A DNA stretch of 64,000 bases from Elephas maximus indicus (Eukaryota; Chordata; Mammalia; Proboscidea; Elephantidae), in NCBI RefSeq assembly GCF_024166365.1, contig NW_026060237.1, positions 2,046,001 to 2,110,000 of the forward strand, in the 5' to 3' direction. The position numbers and the translations under genes were made by a program. The notes below the pieces were generated by a model. That model ran no database searches. It saw only the letters and a list, made by a program, of their open reading frames with translations, and had not been told where the DNA came from. Positions 30,975-41,651 of the stretch are shown piece by piece (within the stretch, counting starts at the first letter, position 1; every line of letters starts with the position of its first letter).

Positions 30975-32258
30975 CCTAGAGAAACAAGAGCCTTCACACA
31001 AACAGATGTATGCACACCCATGTTTATTGCAGCTCTGTTTACAATAGCAAAAAGCTGGAACCAACCAAGGTGTCCATCTACGGATGAATGGGTAAATAAA
31101 TTGTGGTATGTTCACACAATGGAATACTACGCATCGATAAAGAACAGTGACGAATCTGTGAAACATTTCATAACATGGAGGAACCTGGAAGGCATTATGC
31201 TGAGCGAAATTAGTCAGAGGCAAAAGGACAAATATTGTATAAGACAACTATTATAAGATCTCGAGAAATAGTAAACCTGAGAAGAACACATACTTTTGTG
31301 GTTACGAGGCGGGGAGGGAGGGAGGGTGGGAGAGGGTTTTTTTACTGATTAATTAGTAGATAAGAACTGCTTTACGTGAAGGGAAGGACAGTACTCAATA
31401 CATGCAAGGTCAGCTCAACTGGATTGGACCAAAAGCAAAGAAGTTTCCGGGATAAAATGAATGCTTCAAAGGTCAGCGGAGCAACGGCGGGGGTTTGGGG
31501 ATCATGGTTTAAGGGGACTTCTAAGTCGATTGGCAAAATAATTCTATTATGAAATCATTCTGCATCCCACTTTGAAATATGACGTCTGGGGTCTTAAATG
31601 CTAACAAGCGGCCATCTAAGATGCATCAATTGGTCTCAACCCACCTGGAGCAGAGGAGAATGAAGAACACCAAGGTCACACGACAACTAAGAGCCCAAGA
31701 GACAGAAAGGGCCACATGAACCAGAGACCTATATCATCCTGAGACCAGAAGAACTAGTTGGTGCCCGGCCACAATCGACGACTGCCCTGACAGGGGGCAC
31801 AACAGAGAACCCATGAGGGAGCAGGAGATCAGTGGGATGCAGACCCCAAATCCTCACAAAAAGACCATACTTAATGGTCTGACTGTGACTAGAGGAATCC
31901 CGGCGGCCATGGTCCCCAGACCTTCTGTTGGCACAGGACAGGAACCATTCCCAAAGACAACTCATCAGACATGAAAGGAACTGGACAGTGGCGGGGAGAG
32001 AGATGCTGATGAAGAGTGAGCTAATTATATCAGGTGGACACTTGAGATTGTGTTGGCATCTCATGTCTGGAGGGGGCATGGGATGATAGAGAGTGTGGGA
32101 AGCTGACAAAATTGTCAGGAAAGGAGAGACTGGAAGGGCTGACTCATTAGGGGGAGAGCAAGTGGGAGTACGGAGTAAGATGTATGTAAATTTATATGTG
32201 ACAGACTGACTTGATTTGTAAACGTTCACTTGAAGCTCAATAAAAGTTAATAAAACAG
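30635..32258 (+). mobile_element. L1 LINE, 5'-truncated 3' 1.6 kb
   Basis: Begins in the ORF2 C-terminal region (CAACCCAATCAAGAAGTGGG), with ORF2 ending around 31250, then a long 3' UTR with a G-rich tract (31309-31337), TGACGTCTGGGGTCTTAAAT and a terminal AGCTCAATAAAAGTTAATAA. The junction with RTE on the left shares only GAC. The same 3' UTR appears antisense at 32819-33197 and 48358-49260, so this is a multi-copy L1 family of the genome. Confidence 0.88.
31309..31337 (+). other. G-quadruplex-capable tract in L1 3' UTR
   Basis: GCGGGGAGGGAGGGAGGGTG followed by GGAGAGGG gives at least five G-runs of three or more separated by one to three bases. G-rich polypurine tracts in L1 3' UTRs are a known conserved feature. 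The antisense L1 carries the C-rich complement at 49264-49291. Confidence 0.8.
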
Positions 32259-32261
32259 AAA

Positions 32262-34248
32262 TCTGGTTTTTCTTCAAATAAATTAATTTTGAGGCATTTT
32301 TCTTCAATCTCACTAATTCTGACTTTCATTACCTCAATTCTGTTCTTGAGACTTCCTATTGGGTTGTCTAATTCAGAAATTTCATTGTTAATTTTTTGGA
32401 TTTCTAGTTGTTATCTTTCTATGGTTTCTAGCAGCCTGTTAAATTTGCTGTTCTGTTCTTGTATTGCTGTCTTGAATTCCTCTATTGCTTTTTCCGGGTG
32501 TTCCTTGGGTTGCTCCGAGTTTTCCCTGATCTCCTGCCAGATCTTTACAAGAGCTCTGAATATTAATCTTTTCAATTCTAACTCTGGTCATTCTAAGGCC
32601 TTCTCTTGATCTGGAAGATTTCCTGATTTTTTTTTCTTTTTTTGATCGCTTTCTGGAGCCATCTTGACCTGGTTATTTTTGTGGTTTAATATTGACTCCA
32701 GTCTCTGATCCGTTAATAAGTTATTATATTTATTTATTCTATGTCTGCTTACTGTGTCCTAGCTTTTTGATTAGTTCAGATATGTCCAAGTAGGTGGCTG
32801 GACATGAGAGCTACTTTTTTTTTTTAATAATTTTTATTGTGCTTTAAGTGAAAGTTTACAAATCAAGTCAGTCTCTCACACAAAAACTCATTTATACCTT
32901 GCTACACACTCCCAGTTACTCTCCCCCATTAGACAGACCGCGTTCTCCCTCCACTCTCTCGTTTCGTGTCCATTTCACCAGCCTCTACCTCCCCTCCCTT
33001 GTTTCATCTCCCCTCCAGGCAGGAGATGTCAACATAGACTTAAGTGTCCACCTAATCCAAGAAGCTCACTCCTCACCAGCATCCCTCTCCAATCCATTGT
33101 CCAGTCCGATCCATGTTTGAAGAGTTGGCTTTGGGAATGGTTCCTGTCTTGGGCCAACAGAAGGTCTATGGGACATGACCACTGGGGTCCTTCTAGCGAG
33201 AGCTACTTTTGTTATTGGTGCCTTTGAAGCTTTCAGGTGCTGTCACTAGGACCTGCGATTTCAGGAGTCCGTTTACTTTTCTTGTGCAAATCCAGCTCTG
33301 GTGTCCAGGATATCAGTCACCGAGTATGTGTTGTAGACTCTACCCTAATGTCCTAGGTGGGCAGGGATATGTAGGGGTGTTTGGAATGGGTACAGGCATC
33401 TGGTTATAGGAGGAGCCTATATGCTCAGCAAGGCTCGGGGCTGACAGCTGTCCCTGAGTGCCTAGTGGAAGACATGTCTATGTTCCCTAGACTGTGTAGG
33501 TGGGTGGGTTTTGCAACTGGATTTTGGGTACCCAGTGCTGTTGGCAATAAGCACTGGGAGGCACCACTTATTCCTGGACCCCTGTCATTTATAGCTACTT
33601 GGAATGGGTGATATGGCCAGCCCTCAGGCCTCTTATGTGGGTGGGTGAGCACCCTGCTTAATGGGCAGGGTGATGTCAAATGTCATGAATCTGCAACTCC
33701 CCCTTGGCTTCTGCAGTAAAAATAGGCTTCAGGCACACACCCTGTTCTTCTATGTTAATGAGGACGTACACTGTTGAATCAGGCCATGCAGGTCTAGGCA
33801 GGGATAAAGGGGGGTGTAGGGGCAGACCCGGGAGGGGGGTGGGTGAAGGGAAATTACCACTTCTCTGCTGTCAAAGTCCTGAAGGCGGTAGGGTTATTTT
33901 GACCCCATGTAGTAGGTTATACACTTGCACTTAACTTTCAAAGGTCCAGTGCTGCTTCCTCTCAGCTCTGGAGCCTTCTGCAGACTCTCTGCTGCCTGAC
34001 ATGGAGAAACAAGTCCGGAGTGCTGCTGTTTGCTTTGGTCTGAATGTGCCTGGAGACTTAGCCCGCAAGGCTCTGGATACCTCACGAGTGACACTTCTTC
34101 CCCCTGTTGCTCAGTCTGACTCCTCAACTTTGTCTATGATGATCAGGGCTCCTAGATTGTGACATATATTCGACTCACTTAGTTTTTCAGGTCTTTGTTG
34201 TAAAGAGGGCTCCCAAGAAGAGTCTGTCTATTCCACTGTCTTGGCTCC
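32262..34248 (-). mobile_element. L1 LINE 5' end: leader and ORF1 start, antisense, split by a younger L1
   Basis: The right end is the L1 start: plus-strand CCACTGTCTTGGCTCCAACC (34231-34250) is the complement of a GGAGCCAAGA-type start. Leader text runs leftwards, and 32262-32640 is antisense ORF1 with its coiled-coil coding region (GACAACCCAATAGGAAGTCT in sense). A 379-bp L1 insertion sits at 32819-33197. The left end stops where the L1 at 30635-32258 ends. No intact ORF1. Confidence 0.78.
32819..33197 (-). mobile_element. Short L1 3' end inserted in older L1, perfect 13-bp target duplication
   Basis: Starts with a T-run and TTTTTATTGTGCTTTAAGTG (the complement of the L1 3' end) and is truncated after 379 bases. 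Flanks GAGAGCTACTTTT at 32806-32818 and 33198-33210 are identical. Confidence 0.93.
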
Positions 34249-34255
34249 AACCAGG

Positions 34256-35228
34256 ACTAATAATTTTTGACAGAGATGAAAAAGACATTCCAATTGAGAT
34301 AAACAGAGATCAAATCAGAAATAAATGAATGGAGAACAGAAGAACAGTGGAGAAAATCAACAAAGAATCAAAAAGTTGATTCTTCGAAAAGATCAGTAAA
34401 ATTGCAAATCTTCAGCAAAATTAACAAAAGTCAGAGGATGCAAATAACAAAAATAAGAAGTGAAACCGGAGACATTACAACAGATACAACAGAAATAAAA
34501 AAGGACAACAGAATACGATAAAAAGTTGTATTCCAACAAATTTGAACACGTAAATAAAATGGGTTGATCCATTGAAACACATACCTAAGCTAACAAAAAA
34601 GAGGTAGAAAATCTCAACAAACTCATGAGAGAACAGATTGAAGCTAAAACCTTCCAGCAGCAAGAAATCATGAGACCAAATTAATTAACTGGGGGACTTT
34701 ACCAAATATTCAGAGAAAAAGCAACACCTTCTCCCTCAAACTCTTCTAAACTATAGAACAGAGAGCAATACTCCATCGTCATTCTATAAAGGAAACACTA
34801 CCCAAATTTCAAAGCCAGACAAGAAAACAACAAAACAAAACAAAAAATAGTCCAGTATCCCTCGTGAATATACACAAAAAAATTCTGAATAAAACACTGT
34901 TGAGCAGAAAACAGGAACACATTGAAAGAATTATACACCATGAACAATTTGGATTTATTGCAAGTACACAATGATGATTCAACATAGTGTAATTTATCTA
35001 TGTGATACACCACATTGACAGGCCAAAGTAATGGAGCTATGTGATCGTCTCAATAGATGGAGAAAAGGCATTTGATAAAATTCAACACCCTTTCCTAATA
35101 AAAATTGTCCACAGTATATGCGTAAAAGGGTAATTCTTGAGCATTACACTCAATGGAGAAGACTGAGAGTCTCCCACCTGAGAACAAGAATGAGAATAGG
35201 ATGACGGCTATGACTGCTCTGTTAACAA
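34256..35228 (+). mobile_element. L1 LINE, ORF2 middle region, sense
   Basis: Sense ORF2 words in order: GGAGAAAATCAACAAAGAAT, ATTGAAAGAATTATACACCA, CAATTTGGATTTATTGC, GAAAAGGCATTTGATAAAAT (around RT motif A) and CACTCAATGGAGAAG. Numerous stops. It abuts the antisense L1 5' end at 34248. Confidence 0.82.
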
Positions 35229-35346
35229 GGTGCAGTCTTACCATTTTTCTCTTGCTCATCTTAGTGGAAAACATTTGAGTGTTCCTTCTCTGACAGTTTC
35301 TTTTTGCCAGGTTCTCTCTTTTGCAGGTTTTCCTGTGTAATGAAAT

Positions 35347-35494
35347 GTGCAAACATGTTGCCATCGAGTAAATTCCAAATCATACAGGAAAGATGAGAAC
35401 TGCTCCATATGGTTTCCAAGGAATATCTGGTAGATTCGAAATGCCAACCTTTGGGTTAGCCACAGAGTCTTAACGGCTGAGCCCCCAGGGCTCC
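35347..35494 (-). repeat. AfroSINE
   Basis: Antisense: GTTGCCATCGAGTAAATTCC, ATATGGTTTCCAAGGAATAT and CCCCCAGGGCTCC. The stretch 35229-35346 to its left is unrecognised. Confidence 0.88.
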
Positions 35495-35534
35495 AAAACA
35501 TGCAAAGTCCTTGAGGGGGGAGGGAAGAACAACA

Positions 35535-35902
35535 TATTTCACATTTCTTAAACAGAAAAGAAGACTCAAGTTGCAATATTGAAGTATTCCATGGGAAAAA
35601 ACTGAATGGCACAAGAAGCAACAAAAAGAATGTCAGAAATACATAGTCACTGTACCAAGAGAAGTGGTCAACGTTCAAAAAAACAGGAGTTTGCATAGGA
35701 GGAAAAACTGCTGGTAATGAAGTAAGAAATTGACACAAACAAGCCTTCAGGAATTGATGGATTACCATTTAATATATTTCAGCAAGCAGATAAAGTGCTG
35801 GAAGCATTTATTTGTCTACATCAAGCCAGGTAAAGGAGATCCATATTTGTGTCCATTCCAAAGGAAGGTGATCAATTAGAAAATTATTGAACAATATCAA
35901 TA
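35535..35902 (+). mobile_element. RTE LINE fragment, sense, linker to RT start
   Basis: TTGCAATATTGAAGTATTCC, GCCTTCAGGAATTGATGG (pre-fingers Pro-Gly-Ile-Asp-Gly region) and GGAAGGTGATCAATTAG. Interrupted at 35903 by the tail of an antisense RTE. Much more diverged than its neighbour. Confidence 0.78.
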
Positions 35903-37455
35903 TTATTGTTGTTAGGTGCCATGGAGTCAGTTCCAACTCATAGCGACCCTACGCACAACAGAACAAAACACTGCCCAGTCCTGCACCATCCTCACGATCG
36001 TTCTTATGCTTGAGCTCATTGTTGCAGCCACTGTGTCAATCCGCCTTGTTGAGGGTCTTCCTCTTTTCTGCTGACCCTGTACCCTGTCAAGCATGATGTC
36101 CTTCTTCAGGGACTGATCACTCCTGACAAAGTTTCCAAAATATGTAATACCCAGTCTCGCCATCCTCGCCTCTAAGAAGCATTCTGGCCACACTTCTTCC
36201 AAGACGGATTTGTTCGTTCTTTTGGCAATCCATGGTATATTCAATATTCTTTGCCAACACCACAATTCAAAAGCATCAACTTTTCTTTGGTCTTTCTTAT
36301 TCACTGTCCAGCTTTCGTGTGCATATAATGCTACTGAAAATACCATGGCTTTGGTCAGGCGCACTTTAGTCTTCATGGTGACATCTTCGCACTTCAACAC
36401 TTTAAAGAGGTCCTTTGCAGCAGATTTGCCCAATGCCATGCGTCTTTTGACTTCTTGACTGCAGCTTCCATGGCTGTTGATTGTGGATCCAAGTAAAATG
36501 AAATCCTTGAAAACTTCAATCTCTTCTCCATTTATCATGATGTTGTTTATTGCTCCATTTGTGAGGATTTTTGTTTTCTTTATGTTGAGGTGCAATCCAC
36601 AGTGAAGGCTGCGGTCTTTGATTTTCATTCGTAAGTGCTTCAAGTTCTCTTCACTTTCAGCAACCAAGGTTGTGTCATCTGCATAACTCAGGTTGTTAAT
36701 GAGTCTTCCTCCAATCCTGATGCCCCGTTCTTCTTCATATAGTCCAGTTTCTCGGATTATTTGTTCAGCATACAGATTAAATAGGTGTGGTGAAAGAATA
36801 CAACCCTGACGCACACCTTTCCTGACTTTAAACCAATCAGTATCACCTTGTTCTATCCGCACAACTGCCTCTTGATCTATGTAAAGGTTCCTTATGAGCA
36901 CAATTAAGTGTTCTGGAATTCCCATTCTCCGCAGTGATATCTACAGTTTCTTTTGATCCACACAGTCGAATGCCTGTGCATAATCAATAAAACACAGGTA
37001 AACATCCTTCTGGTGTTCTCTGCTTTCAGCCAGGATCCATCTGACATCAGCAATGATAACCCTGGTTCCATGTCCTCTTCTGAAACAGGCCTGAATTTCT
37101 GTCAGTTCCCTGTCGATATACTGGTGCAGCTGTTTTTGAATGATCTTCAGCGAAATTTTGCTTCCATGTGATATTAAGGATATTGTTCTATAATTTCCAG
37201 ATTCGGTTGGATCACCTTTCTTGGGAATAGGCATAAATATGGATCTCTTCCAGTCAGTTGGCCAGGAAGCTGTCTTCCATATTTCTTGGCATAGACAAGT
37301 GAGCAACTCCAGTGCTGCATCTGTTTGTTGAAACATCTCAACTGATACTCCATCAATTCCTGGAGCCTTGTTTTTCACCAATGCCTTCAGAGCAGCTTGG
37401 ACTTCTTCCTTCAGTACCATCAATTCCTGATCATATGCCACCTCTTGAAATGGTT
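35903..37455 (-). mobile_element. RTE LINE, 3' 1.55 kb, antisense, best-preserved RTE in the window
   Basis: The tail TTGTTGTTAGGTGCCATGG starts at 35903. Reading leftward from 37455 the RT and C-terminal domain coding region is almost open. The 5' end is a truncation joined to an AfroSINE at an 8-base identity, AAATGGTT (37448-37455). Confidence 0.92.
35927..37441 (-). pseudogene. RTE reverse transcriptase and C-terminal domain, one internal stop
   Basis: Two same-frame open stretches (37441-36944 and 36940-35927) separated only by a TAG at 36943-36941, together about 505 codons. In order: Pro-Gly-Ile-Asp-Gly before the fingers, PIPKKGDP, NYRTISLISHGSK, motif A CFIDYAQAFDCVD just before the stop, then after it VRQGCILSPHLFNLY and an intact motif C Tyr-Ala-Asp-Asp, Leu-Gly-Ser-Thr, and the C-terminal ELWCWQRILNIPW-type segment with Arg-Thr-Asn-Lys-Ser-Val-Leu. 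Related copies have Trp (TGG) where the stop lies. The endonuclease half is absent, so the copy could not move on its own. Fewer lesions than the other RTEs suggests later insertion. Confidence 0.92.
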
Positions 37456-38094
37456 AAGCACTTAGCTTCTATCTGAAAGGCTGGAAGTATGAGTCCACCC
37501 AGAGGTGCCTTGGAAGAAAGTCCTGGCAGTCTGCTTCTGGAAAATCATCCATTGAAAACCCTATGGAACACAGTTCTTCTCTGACACACACAGAAGTGCC
37601 TTGGAAGAAAGCCCTGGCAATCTGCTCCCAAAAAACTCACCCATTGAAAACTCTGTGGAGCACAGTTCTCCTCTGACACACATGGATGTGCCATGGAATT
37701 AAGTTCTGGCAATCTGCTTCCAAAAATTCAGGCATTGAAAATCCTATGGAGCACAATTCTACTCTGACATACATGGAGGTGCCTTGGAAGGATGTCCTGG
37801 CAATCTGTTCCCAAAAAATCACTCATTGAAAACCCTATGGAGCACAGTTCTCCTGTGACACACATGGAGGTGACTTGGAAGAAAGTTCTGGCAATCTGCT
37901 TCTGAAAAATCATCCATTGAAAACCCTATGGAGCATAGTTCTCCTCTGACATACATGGAGGTGCCATGGAAGAAAGTCCTGGCAATCTGCTTCCAAAAAA
38001 TCATCCATTGAAAACCCTATGGAGCACAGTTCTGCTCTGACACACATGGAGGCGCCATGAGTCAGAGCCAACTGGATGGGAATCAGCAACAGCA
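37456..38094 (+). repeat. AfroSINE (second subfamily) with an expanded interior
   Basis: Begins inside the head (AAGCACTTAGC, B-box region GTATGAGTCCACCCAGAGG), passes into six tandem copies of its own middle (37503-38049) and ends with a normal 3' end, GGCGCCATGAGTCAGAGCC to CAGCAAC. Total 639 bases against about 210 for an ordinary copy. Confidence 0.9.
37503..38049 (+). repeat. 91-bp tandem array inside a SINE, six units
   Basis: Unit starts at 37503, 37594, 37686, 37777, 37868 and 37959; the next equivalent position is 38050. Spacings are 91, 92, 91, 91, 91 and 91. Each unit runs from AGGTGCC + TTGGAAGAAA to CTGACACACATGG. Because 91 is not a multiple of 3 and the units are similar, four staggered 61-62 codon antisense frames appear, each 91 bases apart; these are by-products, not genes. 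Confidence 0.95.
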
Positions 38095-38135
38095 ACATGC
38101 TTCATAACCAGAGAATGGAACAGAAGTGTACAAAA

Positions 38136-38347
38136 GAGAGGATCCCCTGTGTGGTGCCAATGCTTAAGCTGTTGGTTACTTACCCAAAAGGTTGGAGGTT
38201 TGAGTCCACTGGAGACCCCTCAGAAGAAAGGCCTGGCAATCTAATTCCAAAAAAATCCATGATTGAAAACCCTGTGGAACACTCTTCTACTCTGACACAC
38301 GTGAAGTCCCCATGAGTCAGAATCAACTTGACAGCAATTGGTTTGCG
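38136..38347 (+). repeat. AfroSINE, second subfamily
   Basis: GTGTGGTGCCAATGCTTAAG head, CAGAAGAAAGGCCTGGCAAT, CTCTGACACACGTGAAGTCC and CTTGACAGCAATTGGTTTG. Confidence 0.9.
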
Positions 38348-39142
38348 TTGTCGGTTTTGCAAAATAGAGGGGCATTTGGGTACACTAACATCTGTGTGTT
38401 TTTTCTCTTTTTTGGGGAGGAGAGGGTGAGGAATTAGAGAAATTCACCTGGTTGAATCTTAAGCTAAAGCACCCTGTGAAGAAGACAGAAAGCAAGACCG
38501 GGGTTTTTCTCATTGACAGGTTGCTTTAATATCCGTCTCATTTTTGTGACCAGGTGATATCTGTTTTACCATACCAGCCTTGGTTCCTTGGGAAATCATT
38601 GTTTTTCTGCATGGCGGCTCTTCCCTTAACATGAATTCGTAGTCGAGCTGTCTCAGTGCTTTAAGATTTACCTTCAGATAAAAGTCGTTTAGCAATCACA
38701 AGCAGCTGTGGCCCAGCTGACCTCCGATCAACTTCCCAGAACATACATCTTAGTAGTAAAGTCTGACTTTGATATTCTGAATGATTTAAAAAATAACCCT
38801 TTTGAAAGAGAAAATGCTAAACAGTGTTATTACAGAAAAGGCTTGGTGACATTGCCATCTATTCTTGTAAAATCCAGGATGAAAATGCAAGTTTTTTTTT
38901 TTTTTTTCAAACAAACACAGACTATTCTCTTCCAAAGCAGACCTCAGAACACTTTCAGATGAGAGGAGAAATCTGTCATTGGCAGGAGGGTCTAGGTGAT
39001 CTAGAAGTGACTGCAAACAAGGGTAGTTATAAATAGCAGCTGCCTGAATTTCACACAAAGTGGTGATTTTGGGGAAGCAGGTATCTTGCGTCTGACCACT
39101 GCAAAAACTTTTTAAAATGAAAGAGTTTATACCGCCTCCTTA
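38348..39142. other. Unique-looking sequence; no gene recognised
   Basis: Contains a T-run at 38891-38907 and several short frames on both strands, none with a domain. No repeat family recognised. Confidence 0.5.
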
Positions 39143-39312
39143 GGCATGAGACCAGAAGAACAGGATGGTGCCTGGCTACCGTTACTGAATGTTTGGATCA
39201 GAAAATCAACAGATGAATCCTGATCTAAAGGGGAAAATGTGAAACAGCGTTTCTAATTCTTACAGAATCCAGACATACTGGACCTGTTGAGACTGGAGGA
39301 ACCCCTGAATCT
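39143..39312 (+). mobile_element. L1 3' UTR fragment, probable
   Basis: TAGGCATGAGACCAGAAGAA and GGTGCCTGGCTACC match the start of the L1 3' UTR at 31728-31770 (GAGACCAGAAGAACTAGTTG + GTGCCCGG). Later text fits an older L1 subfamily less clearly. Confidence 0.5.
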
Positions 39313-39447
39313 ATTACTCTAAGAAAATCTTTTTACTATGAACTGAAATTAGTGCTGCAGTTTAAACTAAACAGCTGCCTAGCTAAATTAGTAAACAATG
39401 TCTGTCATGAGCATTGTGCTCCTTTAAAGAATTATCTATATGAAATC

Positions 39448-39637
39448 CAAAGGAGCCTGGTGGCACAATGGTCGAAGTGCTTAGCTGTGAACCTAAAGTT
39501 TGGCGTTGAAGCCCACCAGCTGCTCTTCGGGAAAAAGATATGGCAGGACTTCTGTAAAGATTACAGCTTGGAAACACTGTGGGAAAGTTCTACTCTGTCC
39601 TATAGGGATAGACTCAATGGCAGTGCATTTGTTTGTT
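39448..39637 (+). repeat. AfroSINE
   Basis: AAAGGAGCCTGGTGGCACAA head, GTAAAGATTACAGCTTGG and CTACTCTGTCCTATAGGG, with tail ACTCAATGGCAGTGCATTTG. Confidence 0.9.
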
Positions 39638-39863
39638 TCTTTTTATATGAAGTCAAATTGTCAAAATAATATAGATGAGAAGATTATGCGGCAGTGAACC
39701 TAAGTCAGTGCTGATGAAACAACCTAGGTAAATATAAGAATGATGATACACCATGAAAAATGCAACCAACTTTATTGAGTTGTGCACGTAGAAATTGATG
39801 GATAGGTATATATGTTCTGCTATGTATGTTTTCACCAAAATTAAAATTAAAAAAGAAAAAGGG

Positions 39864-39945
39864 AGCTTGGGATCTTAAAACCTTGCTAGTGGCCACCTAT
39901 GATACAGCTATTGGTCTCTACTCGTCCAAAGCAAAAAAAAAGAAG
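39864..39945 (+). mobile_element. L1 3' UTR fragment
   Basis: GGGATCTTAAAACCTTGC, TGGCCACCTATGATACAGC and TTGGTCTCTACTCGTCC correspond to 31588-31660 of the longer L1 3' UTR. Confidence 0.6.
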
Positions 39946-39947
39946 CT

Positions 39948-40098
39948 GCCACTAATCCATTTCATTACATCATAGTGATAGGGTTTACAGCACATAGGGG
40001 AATCATGTCAGATGACAAAATGATAGTCACACAACACTGGGAATCATGATCTAGCCAAGTTGACAGATATTTTGGGAGGCACAATTCAACCCATGGCA
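39948..40098 (-). mobile_element. MaLR-like LTR fragment, antisense
   Basis: CACTAATCCATTTCATTAC, GGGTTTACAGCACATAGG, GGGAATCATGATCTAGCC and CACAATTCAACCCATGGCA match the 5' third of the LTR at 10267-10748 (antisense). Confidence 0.78.
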
Positions 40099-40931
40099 GT
40101 GGTTCTAAGTTTTTTGCTGTTAGTAAATTTTTAAAGTATTTTTTCTCCCATTTCTCTGCTTCAAAAAATCTTCGCACACTAAAATTTGGGATATTTTTGA
40201 AATTTCAAAGGGATTCCTTAGGGAGTAGCTTTACTTCAAAAGTGGAAGTTTAATTAGCTATTAATTAGTTAATTTTCAAGGCAATCTGATTCAAAAATGC
40301 CATCCAGAATATGACCTCTGTATTTTTCAGTATTTAGGAGACTATAGGTAAATGCATTCTTGTCTAGAAAAACTTGATGGGGTTCTCTAAACGTATTAGT
40401 TGTGTCTAATTTTTATTCACACATACAACTTCTAAGAACAGTTAAGAAATTTAAAACAATTGTAGTTCTCTAGAGATTACTTCAGCAAAGTGTCCCATTG
40501 ATGGATATTCATTGACTTTATATAATAAAACTCTTTTTTTCCCAGAATTCCACAACTAGAAATGTACAAATTGTTGATATCCTATACTGTTAGCATTATA
40601 TAGATTTTTAATATTTGTATTAGAATTATTTGCCTATGAGCCAACAGTGAGGCTGTCGGAGGTCGATCGTATATTACGTGGTGACTAGTTAAAAATATTC
40701 GATGAATTTAAAGTGTGATGAAAAATAAACATAGTATGATTTTCTCTTCCACATAAATCAGCATTGAAAATCCAGTCCAAGAGCCAGCATAGAGTTGCCA
40801 CGGACACAAAGCTATTTTTATAATAAAGATAAAACCAACATCATTGCTTCATAATGATGTTTTGACAATGCTCTGAGTAGGACTGAACACTGTTCTAAAC
40901 AACACTGAGGTTATTAACCAAAGACTATCAA
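40099..40931. other. Unique-looking AT-rich sequence
   Basis: No repeat family or gene recognised. CGTATATTACGTGG near 40667 is one of few CpG-containing words. Ends at the TTAA flanking the element that follows. Confidence 0.5.
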
Positions 40932-40935
40932 TTAA

Positions 40936-41651
40936 CCCCTTCATGGATAAATTATTTTTTTGGAATTTTCTTGTAATGCCAAATTTTTTCCACTGATAGA
41001 ATGAAAGATGAATCATTGTTCTAGTATTTTTGTTATCTGAAAAAATGGGGTGACAATTGCAGATGGGATATGTTGGTCCCATGTTCAATAAAGCACATCA
41101 CATGCCTGGGACATACTGGTCCCATGGGGCATCACACACCTTGATTACACTTCAGCCATGAAATACCTTAATCAGTTTTCCAAAAGTACACACAAAATAT
41201 TAAATAAACATTGCAATTGCTGCACATAATTGTTATCAGTTTCATTTAGAGTGGGCCATATCGGTCCCATGTTCCATGACGCACATCACACACGTGGGAC
41301 CTATTGGTCCTTTGGCCCCAGGAGTGCTTCAAACACTGCATACCAAATGCCAGGAACCATACCTTCCCAATAACACAAAGGAAATAGTAAACATATTTGC
41401 AAGACTTGTCTCACCGGACAGAAGCCAAAAGACACAAAAGTTTCACACAATCACTCCTCCAGGAAGCATCCCCTCATTCGAGTGGCTCCCAGCACTCAAA
41501 TATGCCCCAGATCAACTTCCTTGTCTTTTAGGCAGTTGCACCAGTATGTGCCATGACGCCAGAACGTACTAAAGTGGCTCAAATGCCTAGCATTAAATGT
41601 CCAAGGGAGAAAACATGTAACAGGAGCAGTATCCCTTGGTCCATGAAAGGG
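40936..41651. mobile_element. piggyBac-like non-autonomous DNA transposon, 716 bp
   Basis: The left end CCCCTTCATGGAT (40936-40948) and the complement of the right end, CCCTTTCATGGAC (41639-41651), form an inverted repeat with two mismatches in 13. Each end is directly flanked by TTAA (40932-40935 and 41652-41655). TTAA target duplication and CCC termini are the hallmark of the piggyBac superfamily. Inside, the word GGTCCCATG recurs at about 41071, 41117 and 41256 as part of near-palindromic GGGAC..GTCCC strings, possible subterminal repeats. A 98-codon plus frame (41276-41572) shows no DDD transposase motif. Family unknown to me. Confidence 0.78.

Noticed and set aside
30635..34248. A single L1 with twin-priming inversion
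   Set aside because: The sense 3' end lies left of the antisense 5' end, the opposite order from twin priming; two separate L1 copies explain it better.
37637..38098. Four staggered minus-strand frames of 61-62 codons with similar peptides
   Set aside because: They are 91 bases apart and reflect the tandem units of the expanded SINE, not a gene family.
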